A model generated the notes under the pieces. The model searched no databases. It was not told where the DNA came from and saw nothing but the letters and a program-made list of their open reading frames with translations. Shown here in pieces: positions 1 to 7,083 of a DNA stretch of 17,371 nt. Position 1 is the first letter of the stretch. Each line of letters begins with the position of its first letter. Source of the DNA: Prevotella sp. UBA2739 (GTDB taxonomy: Bacteria; Bacteroidota; Bacteroidia; Bacteroidales; Bacteroidaceae); contig DEJV01000058.1 in NCBI GenBank assembly GCA_002353525.1, positions 1,271 to 18,641 on the forward strand, read 5' to 3'. A program made the translations under genes and the position numbers.

Positions 1-375
1 GAGCTGACGGGCATCTGGGAGAAGAAGCTGCGCGACATTGAGCACCAAAAATACGACCCGGCTCAGTTTATCGACGAGCTGAAAGTGCAGATCACGAACA
101 TCGTGACAGAGGTACTGGCCGACAACAGCAACCGCCGCGTAACCATCCTCACCGACGACGACCTGAAGAAAAAAACGGCCACGCGCAAAACCACCAAAAA
201 AGCCAAGCCGTCAACACCCAGCACACCATCAACACCCAACACCCAACACCCAACACCCCAAGAAGGCCAGCCTTGCCCCGTCTGCGGGAAAGGGGTCATC
301 ATCAAGGGGAAAACGGCCTATGGATGCAGCCGATGGAAAGAAGGATGCACGTACAGGGTGCCCTTTAAACAATAA
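1..375 (+). CDS. topB: DNA topoisomerase III, C-terminal part (5' end outside window)
   Basis: This is the last 124 codons of a type IA topoisomerase, the enzyme that cuts one DNA strand through a tyrosine and passes another strand to decatenate or relax DNA. The catalytic part lies upstream of the window. What is visible is the end of the core (ELTGIWEKKL, then an acidic and basic helix), a basic linker, a Pro/Thr/Ser-rich stretch at fragment residues 70-88, and a C-terminal zinc-finger module with CPVC (C92, C95) paired with C109 and C116 in a GCSRWKEGC context. The ELTG(x)WEKKL pattern and the C4 finger are typical of TopB. The Pro/Thr stretch is encoded by a 7-bp tandem repeat listed separately, so this linker probably varies between strains. 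The frame is open from base 1 to the TAA at 373-375. Confidence 0.88.
   Translation, partial: ELTGIWEKKLRDIEHQKYDPAQFIDELKVQITNIVTEVLADNSNRRVTILTDDDLKKKTATRKTTKKAKPSTPSTPSTPNTQHPTPQEGQPCPVCGKGVIIKGKTAYGCSRWKEGCTYRVPFKQ
211..259 (+). repeat. 7-bp tandem repeat (AACACCC units) inside topB
   Basis: The sequence is built of AACACCC-type heptamers, clearest at 230-259, with two degenerate units before. It is translated as a Pro/Thr/Ser/Asn linker between the topoisomerase core and the zinc finger. Since 7 is not a multiple of 3, gain or loss of a single unit would shift the frame and remove the zinc finger; three units would preserve it. Confidence 0.75.
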
Positions 376-404
376 AACAGCCACCTTATTCGTTATATCT
401 ATTG

Positions 405-2555
405 ATGCGTAAGTATTTAGTCATATTGCTGCTCATCGTGCTCTACAGTTGTGGTGGAGCCGATGCGAACTTCAAGAGGGGCGAGAAGTATCTTGCCCTG
501 GGCGAATACTTTGACGCTGCCAACGAGTACAAACAGGCTTACGCCAAGACACCACCCAAGGAACGGCCACTGCGCGGGCAACGCGCACGGAAACTGGCTT
601 TCTGCTACGACCGCAGCAACCAGACGCAGAAGGCCATTGCCGCCTACCGCAACGTGATCCGCTATAAGCAGGACGATGCACAGACGCACCTCGCATTTGC
701 CCGTCTGCTGCTGAAAAACGGCAACTATAAGGAGGCGGCCAAAGAGTTTGAACTGGTGATGGACTCACTGCCCGGCGACGTGCTGGCACGCAATGGACTC
801 CGTTCGGCGCAGATGGCACCAGAGTGGAAGAAACAAGGTTCGGGATATACGGTGAAACGCATGGACGTGTTCAACTCGCGACGCTCCGACTATTCGCCGA
901 TGTTTTGCGGCGACGAGAACGAGCAGCTCTACTTCACTTCCACGCGCAACGAGGCGCAAGGCGAAGACCTGAGCGGCATCACGGGAAACAAGAATGGCGA
1001 CATTTTCTTCTCGCAAAAAGACGACAAGGGGAAATGGAGCAAACCACAAACCATCGAGTCGGGATTAAACACGGAGCACGACGAGGGAGCCTGCTGCTTC
1101 TCGACCGACCAACGCACCATGTATCTGACTCAATGTGCCTCAGACCCCTCCTACCCCAGGTTTGCCACCCTCATGACATCGGCGCGCAGCGATGCGGCAT
1201 GGAGTGCCCCCACCCTGCTGGAGATTAGCCGCGACACGCTTTCGAGCTATGCCCATCCGGCAGTATCGCCCGACGGACAGTGGCTCTACTTCACCTCCGA
1301 CATGCCTGGAGGCATGGGCGGACTCGACATCTGGCGCGTAAGAATAACGAGCAGCGGTCTGGGCGGTGTGGAGAATCTGGGCGAGCCCATCAACACGCCC
1401 GGTAACGAGATGTTTCCTGCCTTCCGACCCAATGGCGACTTCTACTTCTCGTCAGACGGTCACCCAGGCATGGGCGGACTCGACATCTTCTACATCAAGG
1501 CGAAGAAAAGTGAAAAGTCACAAGTGATAAGTGACAAGTATGAATCCTCACAAGGCAGCGGCACCAACCCAGAAGGTAATCACACTTCTCACTTGTCACC
1601 TGTCACTTCTCACTTAAAAATACTCCACCCTGGATTTCCGCTGAACTCGCAAGGCGACGACTTCGGCATGACGTTCGAGGGACTGCACAACCGCGGGTTC
1701 TTCTCGTCGAACAGGGGCGACGGGCGTGGCAACGACCACATCTACAGCTTTGAGAATCCGGAAATCATGCAGACGGTGAAAGGATGGGTGTATGAGATGG
1801 ATGCCTACGAGCTGACGGCCGCACAGGTGTACATGGTGGGCAACGACGGCACCAACCTCAAACTGAGCGTAAAGGGCGACGGATCGTTCGAACAGGAGAT
1901 TACGCCAGGCGTTGACTATGTATTCCTGGCCACCTGTAAGGGATTCCTCAACCATAAGGAAGAGCTGCGCGTGACGGAGTCGAAAGAGTCGAAAGAACAT
2001 GTACTACAGTTCCCGCTGGCCAACATCTCGGCACCGGTGCTCATCGACAACATCTTCTACGACCTGAACAAAGCCACCTTGCGACCCGAGTCGGCCAAGG
2101 CTCTCGACGAGCTGGTGAACATGCTGAACGAGAACCCGAATGTAACCATCGAACTGAGTGCGCATTGCGACTATCGCGGTTCGGCACAATATAACCTGAC
2201 ATTGTCGCAACGACGGGCTGAGGCGGTAGTGAACTACCTCATTGAGCACGGCATCGCCAAAGACCGACTGACACCTCGCGGCTACGGAAAGGAGAAACCG
2301 AAGGTGATCAACAAGAAACTAACCGAGAAGTATCCGTGGCTGAAAGAGAATGACGAGCTGACCGAGGAGTTCATCAGAAAACTGGAAAACAACCAGCAGG
2401 AGGTGTGCAACGAACTGAACCGACGCACAGAGTTTACGGTGCTTCGCACTACGTACGGATTGTTCGACGAGAAAGGACAACTGAAGAAAACACCGAAGCC
2501 GAAAACGACAAAGAAAAACGAGCAAGAAGAAGACGTGTTTATAATTGATATTTAA
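405..2555 (+). CDS. PorE-like lipoprotein: TPR, beta-propeller (PD40), carboxypeptidase-regulatory-like and OmpA domains
   Basis: This is a predicted outer-membrane-attached lipoprotein of 716 residues. I use the ATG at 405; an in-frame TTG at 402 sits just before it and is less likely. The signal peptide ends in a lipobox, L13-Y14-S15-C16. TPR-like helices follow at about 22-130, then a PD40/WD40-like propeller at about 150-440 with repeated 'GGLDIW/GGLDIF' and 'YFTSD/YFSSD' signatures, a regulatory-like beta domain at about 455-530, and an OmpA-type peptidoglycan-binding domain at about 544-690 (IFYDLNKATLRPES, then NRRTEF). This order matches PorE of Porphyromonas gingivalis, which belongs to the type IX secretion apparatus, but the same architecture occurs in other Bacteroidota cell-envelope proteins, so the T9SS role is an inference. 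About 36 residues (368-404) come from an inserted hairpin repeat in the propeller. No promoter was recognised in the 29-bp gap after topB. Confidence 0.85.
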   Translation: MRKYLVILLLIVLYSCGGADANFKRGEKYLALGEYFDAANEYKQAYAKTPPKERPLRGQRARKLAFCYDRSNQTQKAIAAYRNVIRYKQDDAQTHLAFARLLLKNGNYKEAAKEFELVMDSLPGDVLARNGLRSAQMAPEWKKQGSGYTVKRMDVFNSRRSDYSPMFCGDENEQLYFTSTRNEAQGEDLSGITGNKNGDIFFSQKDDKGKWSKPQTIESGLNTEHDEGACCFSTDQRTMYLTQCASDPSYPRFATLMTSARSDAAWSAPTLLEISRDTLSSYAHPAVSPDGQWLYFTSDMPGGMGGLDIWRVRITSSGLGGVENLGEPINTPGNEMFPAFRPNGDFYFSSDGHPGMGGLDIFYIKAKKSEKSQVISDKYESSQGSGTNPEGNHTSHLSPVTSHLKILHPGFPLNSQGDDFGMTFEGLHNRGFFSSNRGDGRGNDHIYSFENPEIMQTVKGWVYEMDAYELTAAQVYMVGNDGTNLKLSVKGDGSFEQEITPGVDYVFLATCKGFLNHKEELRVTESKESKEHVLQFPLANISAPVLIDNIFYDLNKATLRPESAKALDELVNMLNENPNVTIELSAHCDYRGSAQYNLTLSQRRAEAVVNYLIEHGIAKDRLTPRGYGKEKPKVINKKLTEKYPWLKENDELTEEFIRKLENNQQEVCNELNRRTEFTVLRTTYGLFDEKGQLKKTPKPKTTKKNEQEEDVFIIDI
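1508..1615 (+). repeat. Hairpin repeat of AAGTGA units inserted in the coding sequence
   Basis: The left arm at 1508-1539 is made of AAGTGA-type 7-bp units. The right arm at 1584-1615 is its reverse complement at about 27 of 32 positions. The 44 bases between them are unrelated. The element is read through in frame and adds a Ser/His/Gly-rich insert between two propeller strands of the PorE-like protein. Elements of this look normally sit between genes. Confidence 0.75.
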
Positions 2556-2571
2556 TAACGTACGACAATTG

Positions 2572-2589
2572 ATAATTGACGTCAATTAT
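2572..2589. terminator. Perfect palindrome after the PorE-like gene, possible terminator
   Basis: ATAATTGAC is followed directly by its reverse complement GTCAATTAT, 16 bp after the stop codon. It is made of the same ATAATTG/ACAATTG words as the repeat tract between thyA and folA. No clear U-run follows, so a terminator role is only possible; it may simply be part of the repeat element that starts at 2591. Confidence 0.35.
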
Positions 2590-2590
2590 T

Positions 2591-2738
2591 GAAGTTTCGG
2601 AGGTACTAGGGTGCGAAGGTACGAAGGTACGAGAATACCCTTGTCTCCGTCAGCAACAGCGCCAAAGATCGCAGCGAGCAAGACTAATCTCGTACCTTCG
2701 TACCTTCGAATATCAAGGATGTATAACATCCGAAACTT
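2591..2738. repeat. Long hairpin repeat element, copy A
   Basis: The outer arms AAGTTTCGG (2592-2600) and CCGAAACTT (2730-2738) are complementary. Inside them are GGTACGAA-type 8-bp units (2610-2631) facing their complement, ACCTTCGT (2693-2709). The centre, 2631-2696, is a 66-bp core that recurs as its reverse complement at 3710-3775 with only 4 differences. The element lies between the convergent 3' ends of the PorE-like gene and the DUF5056-type gene. Confidence 0.85.
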
Positions 2739-2741
2739 AAA

Positions 2742-3095
2742 TCAATTATAATTAAGTTCGCGCGACACCAGCTGGTAGGCAGCTACCATGGTGAGCAACA
2801 GCACCGACAACGCAATGGTCAGCGGACTGAGATGAAACACCTCCTGCGCGGCAATGGTGCGGAAGCATACCGACAAGGCGTCGGCAATGACCGCCCAACC
2901 ACGTACGGCAATAAAGAACACGATGCCCAGCACGGTGCAAATAACGGTCCAGATGCGATTCAGTCTGCGAGAACGGTCGGGCAGGTGGCGCATCACACGC
3001 TTTGTGAAACCGTGGTCGGCAATCTCGTGAGTGTGCTCGTCGAAGAACGCTTTCACCAGCATTTCGTCTTGATTGGTATTATTGATCATATCCAT
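2742..3095 (-). CDS. DUF5056-like membrane protein, probable anti-sigma partner
   Basis: This is a 117-residue protein with a hydrophilic N-terminal half (1-45, many acidic residues then RSRR) and two predicted membrane helices at about 47-67 and 90-111. It overlaps the 3' end of the sigma-factor gene by 17 bp, so the two are very probably translated together. Small two-helix proteins of the DUF5056 type commonly follow ECF sigma genes in Bacteroidota and are presumed to hold the sigma factor at the membrane. No canonical zinc anti-sigma motif (HxxxCxxC) is present, so anti-sigma function rests on context alone. Confidence 0.65.
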   Translation of the reverse strand: MDMINNTNQDEMLVKAFFDEHTHEIADHGFTKRVMRHLPDRSRRLNRIWTVICTVLGIVFFIAVRGWAVIADALSVCFRTIAAQEVFHLSPLTIALSVLLLTMVAAYQLVSRELNYN

Positions 3096-3618
3096 TTGCT
3101 TTTAAATAAGTAGCCAGTTTCTGTTTTCCCCGTGCAAGATGCGACTTCACCGTGTTGGGAGCAATACGGGTGACCTCGGCAATCTTGTCGATGGGAAGAC
3201 CGTCAATCAGTTGTAGGGTAATACACGCACGCTCGTCGGGCTTCAATATCCTCAGCGCCTCATACACGTCCATGTGCAGATGCGGGTCTACGGAGGCTGC
3301 ATGCCGGCCTTCGAGCGCTTGTGTGTCGATGTCGTCGGTGATGTGCTGTGCACGCTTGTAGTCGTAGAACACATTGTAGGCTATTCGGAACAGCCACGTG
3401 GAGAATCCCGACATGCCCTTAAAACTGGTGATGTGGGTGTAGGCCTTGACGAACGTGTCTTGGGCCAGGTCGTCGCTCAGCTGCGTATCTCCCAGCGTCT
3501 GGTTCAGGAAGAACCGGCGCACCGGTGACTGGTATTTCCTCACCAGCTGGTCGAAAGCCCGCTTGTTGTGGAATACTGCCACCTGCGCTACGAGGGAGAT
3601 GTCGCTTGCTGTAGCCAT
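3079..3618 (-). CDS. ECF-family RNA polymerase sigma factor (sigma-70 family)
   Basis: The 179-residue length is normal for a group 4 (ECF) sigma factor. Region 2 spans about 20-90 and contains DDLAQDTFVKAY and the FSTWLFRIAYNVFYDYKR promoter-melting/-10 recognition helix. Region 4 spans about 120-175 and contains the helix-turn-helix IAEVTRIAPNTVKSHLARGK, which reads the -35 element. It would direct polymerase to a small regulon, probably envelope or stress genes given its neighbours (a membrane partner overlapping its 3' end; PspC and a DUF6249-like protein upstream on the same strand). The regulon cannot be read from the sequence. Repeat element B lies in the 227-bp gap ahead of it, so co-transcription with the PspC gene is uncertain. 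Confidence 0.9.
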   Translation of the reverse strand: MATASDISLVAQVAVFHNKRAFDQLVRKYQSPVRRFFLNQTLGDTQLSDDLAQDTFVKAYTHITSFKGMSGFSTWLFRIAYNVFYDYKRAQHITDDIDTQALEGRHAASVDPHLHMDVYEALRILKPDERACITLQLIDGLPIDKIAEVTRIAPNTVKSHLARGKQKLATYLKANGYDQ

Positions 3619-3643
3619 ATTGCTATCTCTTTATTCTTATTTT

Positions 3644-3837
3644 AAGTTTCAGATGGGGCGAGGATACGTGGGGCGTGGGTGCGAGGGTGCGTGGGTACGA
3701 GGGTGCGTGGGTACGAGATTAGTCCCGCTCGCTGCGATCTTTGGCGCTGTTGCTGACGAAGTCAAGGGTATTCTCGTACCTTCGTACCCTCGTACCTCCG
3801 TACCTTCGAAACTCCGTACCTCCGAAACTCCGAAACT
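3644..3837. repeat. Long hairpin repeat element, copy B (core inverted relative to copy A)
   Basis: The 66-bp core at 3710-3775 is the reverse complement of 2631-2696 at 62 of 66 positions. It is flanked on the left by GGGTGCGA/GGGTACGA 8-bp units (3671-3715) and on the right by their complement (ACCTTCGT, ACCCTCGT, ACCTCCGT units, 3776-3822). AAGTTTC at 3644 and CGAAACT at 3831 close the structure. The arms are longer than in copy A. Antisense open frames through it look like artefacts. Confidence 0.85.
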
Positions 3838-3845
3838 ACAATTCT

Positions 3846-4037
3846 TTAATATTTCTCGGGAATGAGAAGCCATAAGATGATGTAGACAATGACACCGCTG
3901 AAACACGTGAACAGGGTGAGCAACACATAAGCCACTCTCACGGCTGTGGGGTCAACATCCAGGTATTCGGCAATTCCGCCGCATACGCCAGCCAAGGTGC
4001 GGTTGGCAGAACGGGTGAGTCTTCTGTTGTTATTCAT
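3846..4037 (-). CDS. PspC-domain small membrane protein
   Basis: This 63-residue protein is essentially one PspC domain. It has a basic N-terminus, then NRTLAGVCGGIAEYLDVDP, the family signature, followed by a hydrophobic membrane segment at about 34-58 (AYVLLTLFTCFSGVIVYIILWLL). PspC proteins take part in envelope-stress signalling in enterobacteria; stand-alone copies in Bacteroidota are usually linked to ECF sigma genes, as here. It starts 14 bp after the stop of the DUF6249-like gene and is probably in one operon with it. Confidence 0.88.
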   Translation of the reverse strand: MNNNRRLTRSANRTLAGVCGGIAEYLDVDPTAVRVAYVLLTLFTCFSGVIVYIILWLLIPEKY

Positions 4038-4051
4038 ATTCTTTCGTCGTT

Positions 4052-4744
4052 TTACTTATTTTCGTCCAAATAGTCGAAGTCGTCGGTCTTCTTGTCGCGC
4101 TTCGAAGCCGAGGTACGGGCAATGACCGCCTGGCCTACGCCAAACAGGGCTACCAACCAGCCGATGCCAACCAGCGGGTCGGCCCCCAGACAGTAGAAGA
4201 AAGCAACGAGTCCGAGACCGAGTGCCGTATTCTTGATGCCCTTCTTCCAGAGGTAGTCATCGGTTTGCTGCTCGGTGCGGATAAATTCCTGCGGGATGGG
4301 CTGTCCGGTCTCCATGGCTTTCTCGGCCAACTTATAACGGCGGTTGCGGTTACGGAAGATAAGCCACAACACCAGTGCCAGAATGATAAATGGCGCGGTG
4401 AGGAACAAGAACACAAGCAGAATGATAAGGAAAGCGAAGAATCCGCCAAAACGCTCGAACATTTTCTCTACGAAATCGAGATGCTCGTCGTCGAAGGGGA
4501 AACTGTCGTCAACCGATACGTATGTACCACTATCGGCCACAGAGTCGATGACTGCCGAGGTGGTGTCTGAGTATGCCTCGATGCCTTCGTCCGTGACCTG
4601 TTCGTCGGACTTCGGCTGATCGGCGCTGTTGACTGTCGCCGTGACCGCCGGAGCGTGACGGTCTTTCTGTGAGGCAGCCTGGGCTACAGTGCCTAGAGTC
4701 AAGGCGAATGCTAATACGATGATAAACTTTTTCATATTCTCCAT
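4052..4744 (-). CDS. Membrane protein with signal peptide, DUF6249-like
   Basis: This is a 230-residue protein with an N-terminal export signal (MKKFIIVLAFALTLGTVAQA), an acidic Ser/Thr-rich periplasmic stretch to about residue 85, a strong membrane helix at about 96-130 ending in a basic RNRNRRYK patch, and two more hydrophobic segments at about 172-207. The C-terminus is charged and cytosolic-looking. The 'AEKAMETGQPIP' region after the first helix resembles the DUF6249 family, often found with PspC and ECF sigma genes. Molecular function is unknown. An ATG at 4735 (MKKF) gives a more standard signal peptide than the upstream ATG at 4744; both are possible. It is divergent from rsmF, with 85 bp between the two starts. 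Confidence 0.7.
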   Translation of the reverse strand: MENMKKFIIVLAFALTLGTVAQAASQKDRHAPAVTATVNSADQPKSDEQVTDEGIEAYSDTTSAVIDSVADSGTYVSVDDSFPFDDEHLDFVEKMFERFGGFFAFLIILLVFLFLTAPFIILALVLWLIFRNRNRRYKLAEKAMETGQPIPQEFIRTEQQTDDYLWKKGIKNTALGLGLVAFFYCLGADPLVGIGWLVALFGVGQAVIARTSASKRDKKTDDFDYLDENK

Positions 4745-4789
4745 TTTTTTGATTTTTCTATTCGTTAGACGAATCGGAGGCTTATTTAG

Positions 4790-4820
4790 TTGCGAAGTTA
4801 CAATTTTTTTTTTAATTTTG
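4790..4820 (+). promoter_or_regulatory. Bacteroidota-type promoter for rsmF
   Basis: TTG at 4790-4792 and TAATTTTG at 4813-4820 are 20 bases apart, fitting TTG-N19-21-TAnnTTTG. The -7 box ends 9 bases before the ATG at 4830, implying a very short 5' leader. Confidence 0.6.
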
Positions 4821-4829
4821 TCGCGAAAT

Positions 4830-6134
4830 ATGGAATTACCTGCTGATTTTATCGTTCAGGCCCGCGAAGTGATGGGTGAGGAACTCTTCGGACGCTATCT
4901 GAAATCGTTCGAAGAGCAAGTACCTGTCAGCATCAGGCTGAATCCGAAAAAGTGCAGCTGCTATGGGGTGGCCCACCATGCGGCCTACGAACCTGTGAGG
5001 TGGTGCGACGAAGGGTTCTATCTGCCCGCACGTCCCAACTTCACGTTCGACCCCTTGTTTCATGCTGGCGTCTATTACGTGCAAGAAGCCTCATCGATGT
5101 TTCTCAGCCATGTGGTGCACGGACTGTTAGCCTCCAATCTTATCCCCGACGACGGGAGGGTGCTCGACCTATGCGCCGCTCCGGGCGGAAAGTCTACCTT
5201 GCTGCGTAGTGTGATTCCTGAGGGTTGCACGCTTGTGAGCAATGAGCCTGTTCGCACCCGTGCGCAGGTTTTGGCTGAGAATGTTCAGAAATGGGGATAC
5301 GCCCGCCACATAGTGACCAACAATTACCCGAGGGATTTCCGGGCGGCAGGCCTCAAGTACGACATGATTGTCTGCGACGTGCCTTGCTCGGGCGAGGGAA
5401 TGTTTCGCAAGGACGAGGCTACTATCAGCGAGTGGAGCCTAAAGAATGTGGAGAAATGCTGGCAGCTGCAGCGCGAGATAGTGACAGATGCATGGGCATG
5501 TCTGCGAGATGGGGGCATACTCGTCTACAGCACCTGCACCTTCAATACCAAAGAGAATGAGGAGAACATCAGGTGGATGATGCAGGAACTGGGTGCAGAG
5601 GTGCTGAAGGTACCCACCGACGACGAATGGGGCATCACCGGCTCGTTGCTACCAGGATTCTGCGCGCCGGTCTACCGTTTCATTCCTGGAGTCAGCCGGG
5701 GCGAGGGGCTGTTTATGTGCGTTTTGCGGAAAGGGCAAACTGACACTCCGTCGGATGACCACCACACCACATCGGTGAAGAAGAAGAAAAAGGCCGCGCT
5801 GAATGTGCTTGCCGACGGCAACTACCCGCTACCGACAGCAAAGGGACGCGACCTCATCCCCGCTCCGGCAGAGGCCCTCTACACGGAATTGGACCACAAG
5901 AAATACCCAACAGCAGAACTAAACTATCCACAGGCCATTGCCTATCTGCGGCGCGAGGCCATCACGCTGGAAGCAGGACTGCCACGGGGATTCGTTGTGG
6001 TGACATTCATGGGCGTGCCACTGGGATTCGTGAAGAACATTGGCAACCGCGCCAACAACCATTATCCCGACAACTGGAAAATAAAAACAACTCATATACC
6101 ACAAGACTATGAAGCAATACTTAGACATACTTGA
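4830..6134 (+). CDS. rsmF: RsmF/NOL1-NOP2-Sun family rRNA (cytosine-5) methyltransferase
   Basis: This enzyme transfers a methyl group from S-adenosylmethionine to C5 of a cytosine in RNA, in E. coli C1407 of 16S rRNA. I choose the ATG at 4830 (MELPADFIVQ), giving 434 residues; the open frame runs upstream to 4689, but that part is hydrophobic nonsense covering the promoter. Motifs, numbered from this start: SAM-binding DLCAAPGGKST (113-123), catalytic-region PCSGEGMF with C186, and STCTF with C236, the nucleophile/release cysteine pair of m5C RNA methyltransferases. A C-terminal PUA-like region follows from about 350 (PRGFVVVTFMGVPLGFVKNIG). Its 3' end overlaps thyA by 26 bp, so they are probably co-transcribed. 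The exact target nucleotide is inferred from family membership. Confidence 0.88.
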   Translation: MELPADFIVQAREVMGEELFGRYLKSFEEQVPVSIRLNPKKCSCYGVAHHAAYEPVRWCDEGFYLPARPNFTFDPLFHAGVYYVQEASSMFLSHVVHGLLASNLIPDDGRVLDLCAAPGGKSTLLRSVIPEGCTLVSNEPVRTRAQVLAENVQKWGYARHIVTNNYPRDFRAAGLKYDMIVCDVPCSGEGMFRKDEATISEWSLKNVEKCWQLQREIVTDAWACLRDGGILVYSTCTFNTKENEENIRWMMQELGAEVLKVPTDDEWGITGSLLPGFCAPVYRFIPGVSRGEGLFMCVLRKGQTDTPSDDHHTTSVKKKKKAALNVLADGNYPLPTAKGRDLIPAPAEALYTELDHKKYPTAELNYPQAIAYLRREAITLEAGLPRGFVVVTFMGVPLGFVKNIGNRANNHYPDNWKIKTTHIPQDYEAILRHT

Positions 6135-6903
6135 CCGGATACTGCGAGATGGGGTGAAGAAGGAAGACCGTACCGGTACGGGCACCCTAAGCATTTTCGG
6201 TACACAGTCGCGCTACAACCTGGATGACGGATTTCCGCTGCTCACTACCAAGAAACTGCATCTGAAGTCTATCATCTATGAACTGTTGTGGTTCTTGCGG
6301 GGCGACACCAACATACAGTACCTTAAAGACCACAATGTAAGCATCTGGGACGAGTGGGCCGACGAACAGGGCGAACTGGGCCCCGTCTATGGTCATCAAT
6401 GGCGCTCATGGCCCGACTATCAGGGCGGTACCATCGACCAGATTCAGCAGGTGGTGGAGCAGATTAAGCACCATCCCGACTCACGGCGCATGATTGTCAG
6501 CGCATGGAATGTGGCTGAGGTCAGCCAGATGGCATTGCCTCCGTGCCACACCATCTTCCAGTTTTATGTAGCCAACGGGCGGTTGTCGCTACAGCTCTAC
6601 CAGCGTTCGGCCGACACTTTCCTGGGCGTTCCGTTCAACATTGCATCGTATGCCCTGCTCCTGCAGATGATGGCACAGGTGACAGGGTTGAAGGCAGGCG
6701 ACTTCATCCATACCACCGGCGACACCCATTTGTATCTGAACCATCTCGACCAAGCCAGACTGCAGCTGACCCGCGAGCCTCGCAAGCTGCCTGTGATGCA
6801 CATCAACCCCGACGTAAAGAGCATCTTCGACTTCCAATATGAGGATTTCCAACTGGAGGGCTACGATCCGCATCCGCACATCAAGGCAGAAGTAAGCGTA
6901 TAA
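6109..6903 (+). CDS. thyA: Thymidylate synthase
   Basis: ThyA converts dUMP to dTMP, using 5,10-methylene-tetrahydrofolate as both one-carbon donor and reductant and releasing dihydrofolate. The 264 residues equal the E. coli enzyme. Recognisable parts are the phosphate-binding DRTGTGT near residue 20, FPLLTTKK at 42-49, the active-site PPCHTIFQFYV with nucleophile C146, RSADTFLGVPFNIASYA and the folate/substrate motif HTTGDTHLYLNH. All key residues appear present. It begins inside the end of rsmF (26-bp overlap) and is followed, after a 180-bp A/T-rich repeat tract, by folA, which regenerates the folate it oxidises. Confidence 0.97.
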   Translation: MKQYLDILDRILRDGVKKEDRTGTGTLSIFGTQSRYNLDDGFPLLTTKKLHLKSIIYELLWFLRGDTNIQYLKDHNVSIWDEWADEQGELGPVYGHQWRSWPDYQGGTIDQIQQVVEQIKHHPDSRRMIVSAWNVAEVSQMALPPCHTIFQFYVANGRLSLQLYQRSADTFLGVPFNIASYALLLQMMAQVTGLKAGDFIHTTGDTHLYLNHLDQARLQLTREPRKLPVMHINPDVKSIFDFQYEDFQLEGYDPHPHIKAEVSV

Positions 6904-7078
6904 CAATTGATAATTGACAATTGATAATTGATAATTTGGCCTAGCGGGCCGATTATATAATTGACAATTGACAATTGATAATTGATAATTCATCCGTGTA
7001 ACTCCGAGGCGGAGGATGGAGAATGAAAGATTATTATGAATTATGAATTATGCATTACGAATTATGCATTATAAATTA
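6902..7078. repeat. A/T-rich heptamer repeat tract between thyA and folA
   Basis: Two runs of ACAATTG/ATAATTG heptamers (6902-6935 and 6955-6990) flank a small G/C hairpin, GGCCTAGCGGGCC (6939-6951). A second small hairpin, CTCCGAGGCGGAG, follows (7002-7014), and then ATTATGAATT/ATTATGCATT units to about 7078. No open frame or clear promoter is seen here. The same heptamer words appear at 2562-2589. Confidence 0.75.
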
Positions 7079-7083
7079 AGAAT

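Noticed and set aside
3649..3906. Minus-strand 85-codon frame
   Set aside because: It is made of the octamer repeat arms of element B and overlaps the PspC gene in another frame.
4689..4829. 47-codon N-terminal extension of rsmF
   Set aside because: It is Phe/Ile-rich, covers the promoter and the neighbouring gene's start, and is not part of the family. The ATG at 4830 fits known N-termini.
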